DNA of 64,000 nt from CAVOJY01 sp963696405 (GTDB lineage Bacteria > Chloroflexota > Limnocylindria > Limnocylindrales > CSP1-4). How positions within the stretch are numbered: the first letter of the stretch is position 1; each line of letters begins with the position of its first letter. Under the pieces are notes generated by a model. The model searched no databases. It saw only the letters and a program-made list of their open reading frames with translations, and had not been told where the DNA came from. This document shows, one piece after another, positions 8,489-17,497 of this stretch. The stretch spans positions 62,001 through 126,000 of the forward strand of contig CAVOJY010000004.1 in NCBI GenBank assembly GCA_963696405.1, written 5' to 3'. Both the position numbers and the translations under genes were made by a program.

Positions 8489-9475
8489 TGCGAGCCTCCC
8501 CTCGTATGCGTGGCGATGACCATGGCGTTCACCCGCTCCGGGCGGGTGGATCCGCCCCTCACGGGCCGCGGACCGGACCCGGCGGGCGGCACGTGCGGCC
8601 CCACCGCGTGAAGGATAGAGCACGAACAGCGCGGGGCCCGAGCCGCTGAGGTGGACGGGGCGTCCCAGGAGGGCGGCGAGCTCCTCGCGGAACGCCGCCA
8701 GCCCGGGGACCAGGGTGGCGGCCACCGGCCAGAGGTCGTTGCGCGGCGCGATGCCGGCGAGGGCGGTCGCATCCGCGCCGCGACGAAGCGCTCGGGCGAG
8801 GCGTGCGCGCCGGAGGGGCATGCGCGCCGGACGGGAGCCCGGCCGTCCCGCCGGGCTGCGGCCGGCCCGTCGTGCCGGCACCAGGCGATCCTAGGTATCG
8901 AACGCGAGGCGGGTTGACAGCCGGACCGTCGGGACGACGAGCAGCACCCCGGGCGGGCCGCCAGGCGGAGGAAGCGGCGACAGCCGCTCGCCGCGGCCGC
9001 CGACGAGGACCCACCCGCCGGTCGTGAAGAACGGCACGTCCGACCCGAGCGACGCTGCGAGCCGCCGTTGCCGACCCTGGGTCAGCCTGATCCCCCAGGC
9101 AGCAGCTGCCAGCTGGAGCGCGGCGGCGGCGTCGCTGCTGCCGCCGCCGAGTCCCGCCGCGACCGGGATCCGCTTGCGAAGCACGAAGGCGAGCGGCGGG
9201 AGGTCGGTCGAGCCGGCATCGGCCCGCAGGAGCGCCGCCGCGCGGAGCACGAGGTTGTCCGCAGGCGGGCCCGCGTCGAGCCCCCGGACGGCGAGCCGGT
9301 CGCGCCCGCGGACGGCCACGCGCACGGACAGCCGGTCGCCGAATGCGAGCGGGGCCATGACCGAGCGAAGCGCATGGTAGCCATCGGACCGCCGGCCGAT
9401 CACCTCGAGGACGAGATTCACCTTCGCGTGGGCCGTGGCAACGATCGTCGCGCGCGGCCCCGGCCCGGCGCTCAT
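8485..9475 (-). pseudogene. ispE: IspE (CDP-methylerythritol kinase), disrupted by a stop codon and a frame shift
   Basis: GHMP kinase of the MEP isoprenoid pathway, phosphorylating CDP-ME with ATP. The N-terminal part is clear: AHAKVNLVLEVIGRRSDGYH and the ATP loop PVAAGLGGGSSDAAAAL. Translation meets an in-frame TAG at 8891-8893 just after VRLSTRLAFDT. The same frame then resumes homology: ADATALAGIAPRNDLWP and GRPVHLSGSGPALFVLYPS. Near 8535-8560 a +1 shift is needed to reach RPERVNAMVIATHTRGGSQ and the TGA at 8485 that overlaps ridA. The start ATG at 9475 overlaps the rsmA stop (ATGA). Composite length is about 329 codons. The residues between the TAG and the APRND region are poorly conserved, so a compensating pair of shifts there is also possible. 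Confidence 0.85.
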
Positions 9476-10387
9476 GCCCCGTGACCTCGCCCGTTGAGCG
9501 GACCGATCGCGCGCGACAGCGCCATCCATTGGTCCACCGAGAGATCCTGTGGGCGGCGGTCCGCCGCGATCCCGGCCGCGGCGAGCGACTCCTCGACCCG
9601 TGTGCGGTCCACCGCGGTCAGCTGCCGGGACAGCACATTGTGGAGCATCTTGCGCCGCTCACGGAACCCTGCCTGCACGAGCCGCCAGAGCGCTTCTTCG
9701 CCTTCGCCGTCCAGGCGGCGCGGCCGGGTCGCTCCCACCAGCACGGCCGAGTCAACCTGCGGCCGAGGCTCGAACGCGGACGCCGGCACGATCCGCAGCA
9801 CCTCGACCGCGGCGTGGTACTGGACGAAGACGGACACGTAGCTCATGCCCCCCGGGGGTGCGGCGATCCGCTCGGCGACCTCGCGCTGGAGCATGACGAC
9901 GAATCCGTTCCGGGCGGACGGTTCCGCCGAGCAGCCGGTGGAGGACAGGGCTCGTCACGTGGTAGGGCAGGTTCGCCACGACGTCGTAGGGCGTCGTGAC
10001 CAGGTCCGCCAGGTCAAGGTCCAGCACGTCGCCCTCGACCAGGCGCAGGCCGCCGGCGCATCCCGGCTCGCTCTCCTCGCCCGCGATGGCACCGGCGAAC
10101 CGGTCGCGCAGGTGCGCGACGAGCCGGCGGTCGATCTCGACGGCGGTCAGGCTGGCGCCGGCGCGCAGGAGCGCCCCGGTCAGGATGCCGATGCCGGGCC
10201 CGATCTCCAGCACCCGGCGCCCGGGCGTGACCCCGGCGGCCGCCACGATGGCCTCGAGCACCTCGCCGTCGGCGAGGTGGTTCTGGCTGAGCGAGCGGCG
10301 CGCGCCGAGGGCGTGCCGCTGCAGGTAGCGCCGGACGCTCTCCGGCCCGAGGTGCCGCTCGTCGAGCGGATCCGCGGCCTCGCTCAC
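9472..10387 (-). pseudogene. rsmA: RsmA/KsgA 16S rRNA dimethyladenosine transferase, one frame shift
   Basis: Dimethylates two adjacent adenines near the 3' end of 16S rRNA during 30S maturation. The first frame carries LSQNHLADGEVLEAIV, the SAM-binding motif VLEIGPGIGILTGALL, the acidic motif AVEID and the catalytic motif VVANLPYHVTSPVLHRLL. At about 9904 one extra base breaks the frame. Deleting it gives RPERFVVMLQREVAERIAA, which continues in the other frame through PRPQVDSAVLV and the C-terminal helical domain to TGA 9472. Repaired length is about 304 residues. GTG start at 10387, 18 bases after tsaD. Confidence 0.88.
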
Positions 10388-10405
10388 CGGGTCACTCGCT
10401 CACCG

Positions 10406-11515
10406 TCACTCGACGAGCCGCAGCGAGGGCAGGGCGTCGAGCGCCAGGCCGGCGCGTTCCCCGGCACGAGCGCGGAAGAACCCCGCCGCGCCGATCATCG
10501 CGGCGTTGTCCGTGCAGAGCGCCGGCCGCGGCACGACGAGCGGGATGCCCAGGGCCGCGGCGCGCCGTTCCACCCGCTCCCGGAGCACCGAGTTCGCCGC
10601 CACGCCGCCGCCGAGGATGAGCGTCCGGGCGCCGCATCGCTCGGCCGCCAGGCCCGCCTTCGTGGCGAGCACGTCCACCACGGATTCCTGGAAGCCGTGG
10701 GCGAGCGCGGCCACCGTGTCTTCGTCCAGCTGGCCGCCCGCAGCCTGGCGCTCTGCCTCGATCGCCCGGCGAGCCGCGGTCTTCAGGCCGCTGAAGCTGA
10801 AGTCGTACGAGTCCCCCATCCACGCCCGCGGGAAGACGACGTCGGCCCGCGTTGCTCGAGCGGCCGCCCGCATGATCGCCGGGCCGCCCGGGTACGGGAG
10901 TCCGAGCAGCCGCCCCACCTTGTCGAACGCCTCGCCGGCGGCGTCGTCCACGGTCTGGCCCAGCAGCCGGTACCGCAGGTGGTCCTGCATCTCGACCAGG
11001 AACGTGTGTCCGCCGCTCACCACCAGGGCAACGAGCGGGAACACGGGAGCGGGACGGTCCGGCTCATCGGGATCGAGGAGCCACGCGGCGTAGATGTGCC
11101 CCTCCAGGTGGTTGACCGCGACGAGCGGCCTCCCGTGGATGTAGGCGAGTGTCTTTGCGAAGTTGAGGCCCACGAGGAGCGACCCGGCGAGCCCCGGCCC
11201 CTGGGTGACCGCGATCGCCTCGATGGCACCCCAGTCGGCCAGGCCGGCCGCCTCGCGGGCTTCGTCGAAGACCGGAACGATCCACCGCAGATGGGCCCGG
11301 GCGGCCACCTCCGGCACGATCCCGCCGGTCGCGGCGTGCATCGCCACCTGGCTGGCGACGACGTTCGAGCGGATGCGTCGCCCACTCTCGACGACGGCGA
11401 CCGCCGTCTCGTCACAGGACGTTTCCACCGCGAGGATGAGACCGGTGCGCTCGGCCGTCCGGGCCGCGCCGGCGCCAGGGCTCGCGCCCAGGGCACTGGC
11501 GAGGTTCCCGCTCAC
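10406..11515 (-). CDS. tsaD: TsaD, t6A37 threonylcarbamoyltransferase subunit
   Basis: 369 residues. With TsaB and TsaE it moves the threonylcarbamoyl group from TC-AMP to A37 of ANN-decoding tRNAs. ASKHA fold of the Kae1/Qri7 family. Seen: ILAVETSCDETAVAVV, the metal-binding HLEGHIYAAWL, VSGGHT, GEAFDKVGRLLGLPYPGGP, DFSFSGLKTA, LGGGVAANSVLRE and TDNAAMI. Some 25 residues precede the conserved start. GTG start at 11515 overlaps the rimI stop (GTGA). The neighbours tsaE, tsaB and rimI form the classic t6A set. Confidence 0.96.
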   Translation of the reverse strand: MSGNLASALGASPGAGAARTAERTGLILAVETSCDETAVAVVESGRRIRSNVVASQVAMHAATGGIVPEVAARAHLRWIVPVFDEAREAAGLADWGAIEAIAVTQGPGLAGSLLVGLNFAKTLAYIHGRPLVAVNHLEGHIYAAWLLDPDEPDRPAPVFPLVALVVSGGHTFLVEMQDHLRYRLLGQTVDDAAGEAFDKVGRLLGLPYPGGPAIMRAAARATRADVVFPRAWMGDSYDFSFSGLKTAARRAIEAERQAAGGQLDEDTVAALAHGFQESVVDVLATKAGLAAERCGARTLILGGGVAANSVLRERVERRAAALGIPLVVPRPALCTDNAAMIGAAGFFRARAGERAGLALDALPSLRLVE

Positions 11516-12069
11516 GACGCGGCCCTCCCAGCGTCTGGTTCCACCCGCATCCGCGCCTCAAGCGACCGCTCGAGGGCCGCCAGGCGGCCCCGCATCTCCC
11601 GTGACCCCAGTTCCGGGGTGGTCATGATGAGCGCGTCTTCGCGGTTGTCCGAGTAGTAGTTGCGGCGCACGCCGACGGGCATGAAGCCGTACTTCTCGTA
11701 CAGCCGGCGGGCGGGCATGTTCGAGACGCGCACCTCGAGCGTCGCCACCGACGCGCCGATGCGCCGGGCGAGCGCCATCAATTCCGCCAGGAGCACCTCG
11801 CCGATCCCGCGGCGCCGATGTCGGGGGGCGACCGCGAACGTGGTCACGTGGGCTTCGTCAACCATGAGCCAGAGCCCCGCGTAGCCGACCACGTCCTCAC
11901 CATCCTCGACCACGAGGTACCGGGCCAGCCGGTTCGACGTCAACTCCTGCCGGTACGCATCGGCGGGCCACGGCGATCGGAAGCTATCGTGCTCGATGCG
12001 ATGGACGGCGGCAACGTCGGCAAGGGTCATCGGGCGGACGCGGTATCTCAACGGCGGTCGCTCGACCAT
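11512..12069 (-). CDS. rimI: GNAT acetyltransferase, RimI type (ribosomal protein S18 N-acetyltransferase family)
   Basis: 185 residues. It transfers acetyl from acetyl-CoA to an N-terminal amine; RimI of E. coli acts on S18. Seen: RPMTLADVAAVHRIEHDSF, the CoA-binding V-x-P-RHRRRGIG loop (AVAPRHRRRGIGEVLLAEL), LEVRVSNMPARRLYEKYGF and VRRNYYSDNREDALIM. A C-terminal helix of about 30 residues extends beyond the domain. It overlaps tsaB by 22 bases and tsaD by 4. The position between tsaB and tsaD is common in bacteria. The exact substrate is inferred. Confidence 0.9.
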   Translation of the reverse strand: MVERPPLRYRVRPMTLADVAAVHRIEHDSFRSPWPADAYRQELTSNRLARYLVVEDGEDVVGYAGLWLMVDEAHVTTFAVAPRHRRRGIGEVLLAELMALARRIGASVATLEVRVSNMPARRLYEKYGFMPVGVRRNYYSDNREDALIMTTPELGSREMRGRLAALERSLEARMRVEPDAGRAAS

Positions 12070-12827
12070 GCGATCTCCCCGGACTCCTGGGCGATACCGC
12101 GCGGCAGCGTGACATAGGCGGGAACGAGACCGGCGACGTCATCGGTGTCGCCGCGCTCGATCCGCCGGCACCCGAGCCGCAGGAGCGCGGCGCCGAGGCC
12201 GTCCTGGGCGCCCCGGCCGACCTCGACTGACCGCGCGCCAATGGACCCGCCGACAGCCAGGTCCACGGCCACGACCAGCTGGCCAGCCTCCGCGACGATC
12301 GCCGGGACATCCGTCTCCGCGATGAGCCGCGGCCGCCCCACGCCCTCGGGCTCCCCACCCCCGGGCTCGTCACCCCCGGGCTCGCCGCCCGCCTGCCGCC
12401 AGCGGTAGCGGGCGACATACCGGTCGTGCGGCCCCGCCGGCATGACGACCGTCATCTGCCTCCCTGGGACCGTTGCCCAGCCAGCGTCGAGGCGCCAGGC
12501 GGCATCCGCGAGCGCGAGCGTCGACTGGATGCCGGCGATCGGGCGGCCCAGCCCGTGGGCGAGCGCCTTCGCAGTGGCGATCCCGACGCGCAGGCCGGTG
12601 AACGCACCAGGCCCCGTCCCCACGATCACCGCCACCACCCGGCCGAGGTCGATACCGGATCCGGTGAGCATGCGGTCGAGCGTTGCCAGGACCTCCTGCC
12701 CGTGGCGGAAACGGCATTCCCACGACCGCTCGGCGATCACCTCGCCGTCGCGCGTCCCCGCAGCGACGGCCGCGTGACGGGTGGCCGTATCGATCGCGAG
12801 GACGATGTCCGGTCGTTCGACGGTCAC
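12048..12827 (-). CDS. tsaB: TsaB, t6A biosynthesis partner of TsaD
   Basis: 259 residues, ASKHA-fold pseudo-enzyme that dimerises with TsaD. Seen: VLAIDTATRHAAVAA, the HGQEVLATLDRML helix and VAVIVGTGPGAFTGLRVGIA, the family signature. A Gly/Glu/Pro-rich loop around residues 150-162 is an insertion encoded by short GC-rich repeats. The C-terminal part ends PAYVTLPRGIA, close to the family's PxYLR ending. GTG start at 12827 overlaps tsaE by four bases. Confidence 0.93.
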   Translation of the reverse strand: MTVERPDIVLAIDTATRHAAVAAGTRDGEVIAERSWECRFRHGQEVLATLDRMLTGSGIDLGRVVAVIVGTGPGAFTGLRVGIATAKALAHGLGRPIAGIQSTLALADAAWRLDAGWATVPGRQMTVVMPAGPHDRYVARYRWRQAGGEPGGDEPGGGEPEGVGRPRLIAETDVPAIVAEAGQLVVAVDLAVGGSIGARSVEVGRGAQDGLGAALLRLGCRRIERGDTDDVAGLVPAYVTLPRGIAQESGEIAWSSDRR

Positions 12828-13348
12828 GCTGCCGGGCCCTCGCCGGGCAGGACCCCGTCGTCCCGGGCCGCCTCGACGAACCGGGAACCCGACGCGTCCG
12901 GCGCCTCAACCTGGATCCTGCGGGTCTCGTCGGATGCGGCGTCGATCCGCACCGTCGCATCCAGCACGGCAAGGGGGCCGTCCAGCCGGTCTGCCCACTC
13001 GATGAGGCTCACGCCCTCGTCCTGCCGCTCGTCGAGCAGCCCACCCGCGAGTGCATCTTCGCTTCCGGCCAGCCTGTAGACGTCGATATGGAAGAGCGGC
13101 AGGCGGCCCGCGTACTCCTGCATCAGGGTGAAGCTCGGGCTGCTCACCACGGCGCGCACGCCGAGCCCACGAGCGAACCCCCGGGCGAACTCGGTCTTCC
13201 CGGCGCCGAGGTCACCGATGAGCCCGATGCGGTCGCCAGGGTGCGCAACCCCCGCCAGGCGTGCACCAAGCTCGCGCGTCTCAGCCGCCGAGCGGGTCGT
13301 GCCCTGCCAGGCAAGCGCGAAGCGGGCGATGACCGGTGCCTCAGGCAT
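12824..13348 (-). CDS. tsaE: TsaE, t6A biosynthesis ATPase
   Basis: 174 residues. A small P-loop ATPase that drives the TsaBD cycle. Seen: Walker A GDLGAGKTEFARG, VSSPSFTLMQEY, FHIDVYRLAG and VSLIEWADRL. The ATG at 13348 was chosen because it begins the conserved domain and overlaps the preceding gene by eight bases; an upstream open frame is a shadow. The C-terminal 30 residues (after DETRRIQVE) are variable. Confidence 0.95.
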   Translation of the reverse strand: MPEAPVIARFALAWQGTTRSAAETRELGARLAGVAHPGDRIGLIGDLGAGKTEFARGFARGLGVRAVVSSPSFTLMQEYAGRLPLFHIDVYRLAGSEDALAGGLLDERQDEGVSLIEWADRLDGPLAVLDATVRIDAASDETRRIQVEAPDASGSRFVEAARDDGVLPGEGPAA

Positions 13349-14369
13349 CCCGCTCGAGGTCGGCGAGCGCAACCTCGACGACCTGAGGCTGGGCGCCGGC
13401 GGGGACGCCGTCGAGGGCCACGTACGCGCAGTCCATGAACAGTCCGCCGGGCCGACGCCGGAGCCCGAGGTGCTCGACCATGCTGCCGGAACGGCCAAGC
13501 CACTCGCCGCCCGTCACGCGGACGCGACCGGGACGCCGGGAGGGGATCGTCTGACCCGCGTCCAGGAGGACCATCGGCGGATCCACGCTGAGGCCGACAT
13601 CGCTCCCGGCGGCCGCCACAAGGCATTCCCAGTGCGCCTCCGGGATCGGACGCTTCCCATACCCGTCGAGAACGACGAGGGCGAACGGCGGGCTGGCGTG
13701 GAGGGCGGCCTCCTGGCGGGCCAGCGACGCCGCCATGTCGCGAAGGTCCTTGCCGATCATCCCTCCGACGATCATGCCGCGGACACCGATCGCCCGGGCC
13801 CGCGTGATCGTCTCGACATCGACGCGCGCCCCGGCCACCAGGACGGCGCCCGCGCCCCGAACGTCCACCCGGTTCGGCGGCATCTCCGCATCCGGCCCGT
13901 CGACGACGATGGCGAGGGACCCGTGCGCGGGATCACCGACCGCGAACGCAGCCCGCAGGCCGATGCCGTCGCAGCGGATCCCGACGCCCCCACGGTCGAC
14001 GGACTCGACCGTGCCTGCCACGGGTGAGAGGATCACTTCGCGATGGCGTGCGACGGCCGCGCGCAGCCGGTTTCCGGGCGTCCGGTAGAGGACGCGGCCG
14101 GGGCCGTCGAAATGGAGCGCCCCGCGCCCGCGGCCCGAGAGCGTCTCCCCGGCCTCGAAGCGCGCCCCGGGCTCGGGGGCCGACGCACCGCGAACACCAG
14201 CCTCGGCGACCGACGGGTGGCGCAGGCGGTTGAGGACCGGAGAATCCGGATCAACCCGGTCGCCAACCTCCACGAGCGGCGCGTCCCCCGCACCGAGCCT
14301 GAACCAGGCGCGCGGCTCCAGTCCCGCCAGGGGGCGCGCAAGGACGCGACCAGCCAGGTCGACCGGCAT
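13341..14369 (-). CDS. Conserved protein of unknown function, paired with MutL-like gene
   Basis: 342 residues, no membrane segments or signal peptide. An N-terminal region resembles a barrel-sandwich or carbohydrate-like beta domain: LSPVAGTVESVDRGGVGIRC, then a strand-rich stretch. A central segment ARAIGVRGMIVGGMIGKDLRDM is Gly-rich and could be a nucleotide- or metal-binding loop. The C-terminal part contains SSDVGLS-like and VRVTGGEWLGRSG motifs. I do not know a function. The start ATG at 14369 shares one base with the TGA of the MutL-like gene (TGATG), and the end overlaps tsaE. It is therefore almost surely co-translated with both. Confidence 0.75.
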   Translation of the reverse strand: MPVDLAGRVLARPLAGLEPRAWFRLGAGDAPLVEVGDRVDPDSPVLNRLRHPSVAEAGVRGASAPEPGARFEAGETLSGRGRGALHFDGPGRVLYRTPGNRLRAAVARHREVILSPVAGTVESVDRGGVGIRCDGIGLRAAFAVGDPAHGSLAIVVDGPDAEMPPNRVDVRGAGAVLVAGARVDVETITRARAIGVRGMIVGGMIGKDLRDMAASLARQEAALHASPPFALVVLDGYGKRPIPEAHWECLVAAAGSDVGLSVDPPMVLLDAGQTIPSRRPGRVRVTGGEWLGRSGSMVEHLGLRRRPGGLFMDCAYVALDGVPAGAQPQVVEVALADLERDA

Positions 14370-16063
14370 CACGCGTCCACCGCCGTCCACAGCGGCCGCT
14401 GCCACGCGTCGAGCGCCTCCCTGCGACGCTCGGGGTGCTGCGGCAGGCGAAGCGGGATCCCGCGCGTGTCAACGAGGAGACCGCCAAGCCCACCAGCCAT
14501 CTCGAACCGGACGCGCTTCGCCCGCACGCCCACCCACAGGTCGTCCGGCGCGGCAATCTCGACCGACGCGAGGAGACCCGGCGGGAGGTCCACCACCTGG
14601 ACCGTGCCCGGCATGAGCACTGTCTCGCTGGCCGCGCCCTCCGACTCGACGCGCAGGTGCGCCCTGCGGCCCGGTCGCAGCCCGCCGGCGAGTACCGCGC
14701 CCCCCAGCGGCAGGAGGAGGTCATCCGCCAGGTCGGCAAGGAGCCGGCGCCGGTCGGCCTCGTCCTCCAGCGAGCCCAGGGGCGCGAGCGCGCGCGCGTG
14801 GTCGAGCACGAGCGCCACGGCTCCGGGGCGGCGAACCGCGTCGATGAGCGCGAGGGCGACCGCCGGAGGCGGCGCTACCGCAAACACGCCGCCGCTTGCC
14901 ACGAGCATGTCGGGCGCAGCACTCGCTCCCGGGACCGAGCCCGCGGGCCGTTCGGCCTCGAGCGGTCCGGCTGCGCCCGCCCCGCGGCTGCCTGCCCCCC
15001 GGATGCCCGCCTCGGGCGACCCCGCCGACCAGGCCGAGTCGAGCCGGGCGAGGGCCGCGCGTGCGGCCGCGAGGCGCAGCCGGGCACCGTCGCCGGCCGC
15101 GTCGCGCCAGGGCGAAAGCCGCAGGTTGCGCACTCGGTCACGAAGGGTCTGTCCATCGTCCCGAACGGGCGACCAGGAGACGACCTCGTCGATCAGCTGC
15201 TCCTCGTCGCGGCCGTCCGGGCCGGGAGCCGGCACGAGGGCCGCCTCGGCGCGGACCATGAAGCGCTCGATTCCCGCGGGCCCGGCGAGCGCACGGGCGC
15301 CCGCGGACGCGCCGATGTCGATGCCGTCGAGGCGAAGATCGAGCACCGCCGCGAGGGACGCAAGGGCTCGCCGGTACTCGGCGCGGCCCCGTGCGGCACC
15401 CTCCGGCTGCTCTCCCGGCCGCGACCACGGTTCGCCGGCCAGCCGCTCGGCCATCTCGAGGAGCGTGCCATCTTCCCCCGCCGCCGGCTCGCCGGGGCCG
15501 GGAAGCTGGGTCACGAGCCCGGGCGGGAACCACGTCGCCGCAACGGCCGCCTCGCCGCACAGGAACACGCGCACGTCTGTCCGCCGGGCGACCGCGGCCG
15601 CCACCAGGGCCGCGAGATCGGACAGCGCGCCACGGTCAGCGGCTCCCGCACCCAGGGCAACCGCCCGCAGGTCGGGGGCCAGCAGCGCCTCCGTCACCGC
15701 GATTGCATCGAGGCGATCGGGCGTCGCGTGAGCGGAGACTCGCCATCCGGCGTCGGCGAAGGCCGGTTCGAGCGCCGCGAGCGAGCGCTCGGACGCGGCC
15801 GCGATGACGATCGGCGGGGGTGGAGCCGTGCTGCTATCAAGGCGAGTCCAGTCCTCCCAGCCGGTGTCCTCCGGCAGCACGGACGCGTCCGCCGACCGGG
15901 CACGTGCGGCAAGGTCGGCGAGGAGCACATCCTCACCGATCCCGGCGGGGACGGCCCCTGCGGCGAGCAGCCGCCAGCGCCCGCCCAGGCGGCCGAAGAG
16001 TGCCGCCGCGGTCGTCGCGGTGCCGTGGTCAACGGTGAAGAACGCAGCCCCGAGCTGGATCAT
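14369..16063 (-). CDS. MutL/GlmL-like ASKHA protein (glutamate mutase-associated family)
   Basis: 564 residues. N-terminal FFTVDHGTATTAAALFG resembles the phosphate-binding turn of ASKHA ATPases and of MutL/GlmL, the protein found beside glutamate mutase. RWRLLAAGAVPA and, near residue 400, ASGGVFAVAPPPAVALALID and RPGAVALVLDHARALAPLGSL match the MutL pattern of a GGV-hAP block and a LD...LAPALG block. No mutase subunits are present, so the role here is unknown; a reactivase or chaperone-like job is a guess. The region around residues 360-390 is Ala/Gly/Pro-rich. A TAGCAT hexamer lies six bases before the ATG, so the message could be leaderless. It heads the operon that runs through ridA. Confidence 0.65.
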   Translation of the reverse strand: MIQLGAAFFTVDHGTATTAAALFGRLGGRWRLLAAGAVPAGIGEDVLLADLAARARSADASVLPEDTGWEDWTRLDSSTAPPPPIVIAAASERSLAALEPAFADAGWRVSAHATPDRLDAIAVTEALLAPDLRAVALGAGAADRGALSDLAALVAAAVARRTDVRVFLCGEAAVAATWFPPGLVTQLPGPGEPAAGEDGTLLEMAERLAGEPWSRPGEQPEGAARGRAEYRRALASLAAVLDLRLDGIDIGASAGARALAGPAGIERFMVRAEAALVPAPGPDGRDEEQLIDEVVSWSPVRDDGQTLRDRVRNLRLSPWRDAAGDGARLRLAAARAALARLDSAWSAGSPEAGIRGAGSRGAGAAGPLEAERPAGSVPGASAAPDMLVASGGVFAVAPPPAVALALIDAVRRPGAVALVLDHARALAPLGSLEDEADRRRLLADLADDLLLPLGGAVLAGGLRPGRRAHLRVESEGAASETVLMPGTVQVVDLPPGLLASVEIAAPDDLWVGVRAKRVRFEMAGGLGGLLVDTRGIPLRLPQHPERRREALDAWQRPLWTAVDA

Positions 16064-16089
16064 GGAGACATGCTACCCGGCCCGCGGCC

Positions 16090-16146
16090 GGGAGGCAGGG
16101 CCGTCCACGGGAGGCAGGACCGTCCACGGGAGGCACGGCCGCTCCC
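16090..16146. repeat. Three tandem 19-bp repeats upstream of the MutL-like gene
   Basis: Units 16090-16108, 16109-16127 and 16128-16146 all begin GGGAGGCA. The first two differ at one base (GGGAGGCAGGGCCGTCCAC against GGGAGGCAGGACCGTCCAC); the third is more diverged. They occupy the 97-bp gap before the MutL-like gene, so they lie in its promoter region and may be regulatory or simply slippage products. Confidence 0.65.
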
Positions 16147-16160
16147 GGGGTCAGCGAGGT

Positions 16161-16451
16161 TCAGGCGTCCCAGCCGGACGAGACGTCGAGCTCCTCGAGC
16201 CGCACGATGAGGCGCTCCATCCCACGCGGGTCGGCGAGCACGCGGTCCACGCCGTCGATCCCGCCGGCGAAGACACGGTGCAGCTCGGGATCGAAGAAGC
16301 ACATCGCCTCGCTCCCGAGCATCTCCCCGGGCCGGCCCGCTTCCAGGAACAGGAGCGCGCAGCCGGTCAAGCCACGAAGCTGGATCTCACGGGCAACCGT
16401 GTCGATGAGCTCCTCGGGGGCCGGGCGTGCGGGCAGGTGGGGACCGGTCAT
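16161..16451 (-). CDS. Small conserved hypothetical protein
   Basis: 96 residues, soluble, mixed alpha/beta. Two blocks look conserved: LTGCALLFLEAGRPGEMLGSE in the middle, and FAGGIDGVDRVLADPRGMER near the C terminus. I do not recognise a characterised family. It begins 17 bp after nnrD and precedes the MutL-like gene by 97 bp, so it probably belongs to the acpS-nnrD transcript. Confidence 0.65.
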   Translation of the reverse strand: MTGPHLPARPAPEELIDTVAREIQLRGLTGCALLFLEAGRPGEMLGSEAMCFFDPELHRVFAGGIDGVDRVLADPRGMERLIVRLEELDVSSGWDA

Positions 16452-16468
16452 TGCGAGGGCGAATTGTA

Positions 16469-17497
16469 TCAGGCCCGTCGGTGTGGTTCAGCTCCCCGTT
16501 CGGCACGGTCCATGGCGAAACCCACGCGCCCGCCGCGGTGATCGCGGAGCCGGCCCAGGCGATGCCTGGCGCGAGCGACCTCGTCGGGCAGGTCCGACGC
16601 GAGGAGGCCTGCGTCGCCGAACCGGTCGCGAACCGCCTCGCCCGCGAGTCCGTGCAGGTACACCCCGGCACGGGCTGCGTCGTACGGCGCGAGTCCCTGG
16701 GCCAGCAGCGACCCGATCGTGCCGGAGAGCACGTCGCCGGTGCCCCCGCTCGCGAGGGCCGGATTCTCGAAGGGCGCCTCCGCAGCGCCCCCGTCCGGCG
16801 CGGCCACCACCGTGCGAGCGCCCTTCAGGACCACCACGTGACCCCAGTTCGCGGCCGCCTCGCGGGCCACGGCTGCGCGGGCTGCATCGTCTCGGACGAG
16901 GTCCGTCGTCCCGGCCTGCGGCCAGGCCCGGCGGAACTCGCCGACGTGTGGGGTCAGGACACACGGCCGCAGCCGTCCCTGCCACCAGCGGTCGATACCC
17001 GACAGCGAGTTCACCGCCTCGGCGTCCACGAGCGCCGGCGGCAGACCCGCACCGTCCCCCTTTCCGCCGGCGAGCAGCCCGATCACCAGCTGGAGCGTCG
17101 CCGGACCCGGACGGAGCCCGGGCCCCAGGACGAGAGCGTCGTGTTCGACCGAGAGGAGGTGCGGGATCGCACGGTCGGGATCGACCTCCCCGGGCGTACT
17201 CGTCTCCGGGATGGCGAGGGTCGTCGCCTCGAGCATCCGCCCGGCGAAGAGCGGCTGGAGCGACGCCGGCACGGCCAGGCGCAGCAGGCCGGCACCGGCC
17301 CGGCCGGCGGCGAGCGCGACGAGCAAGGCGGCGCCCGCGTAGTCAAGGGAGCCCGCCACGATGAGGAGCCGGCCGTGGGTGCCCTTGTGGGCTCGCGGGT
17401 CTCGTGCCGGAAGCAACCCCGCGACGAGCCGGTCCGAGAGGCGCTCGATCTCCGGCCCCGGGGGCGCGGCCGCGTCCCCCTCCCGCGACTCGTTCAT
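16469..17497 (-). CDS. nnrD: ADP/ATP-dependent (S)-NAD(P)H-hydrate dehydratase
   Basis: 342 residues, ribokinase-like fold (carbohydrate kinase family YjeF C-terminal type). It repairs hydrated NAD(P)H. Seen: HKGTHGRLLIVAGSLDYAGA, VLGPGLRPGPATLQLV, VLTPHVGEFRRAW, HVVVLKGARTVVA and the nucleotide-binding NPALASGGTGDVLSGTIG. The epimerase domain (NnrE), fused in many bacteria, is absent and not seen nearby. The stop of acpS overlaps its start. About 30 residues at the C terminus are Arg-rich and variable. Confidence 0.92.
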   Translation of the reverse strand: MNESREGDAAAPPGPEIERLSDRLVAGLLPARDPRAHKGTHGRLLIVAGSLDYAGAALLVALAAGRAGAGLLRLAVPASLQPLFAGRMLEATTLAIPETSTPGEVDPDRAIPHLLSVEHDALVLGPGLRPGPATLQLVIGLLAGGKGDGAGLPPALVDAEAVNSLSGIDRWWQGRLRPCVLTPHVGEFRRAWPQAGTTDLVRDDAARAAVAREAAANWGHVVVLKGARTVVAAPDGGAAEAPFENPALASGGTGDVLSGTIGSLLAQGLAPYDAARAGVYLHGLAGEAVRDRFGDAGLLASDLPDEVARARHRLGRLRDHRGGRVGFAMDRAERGAEPHRRA

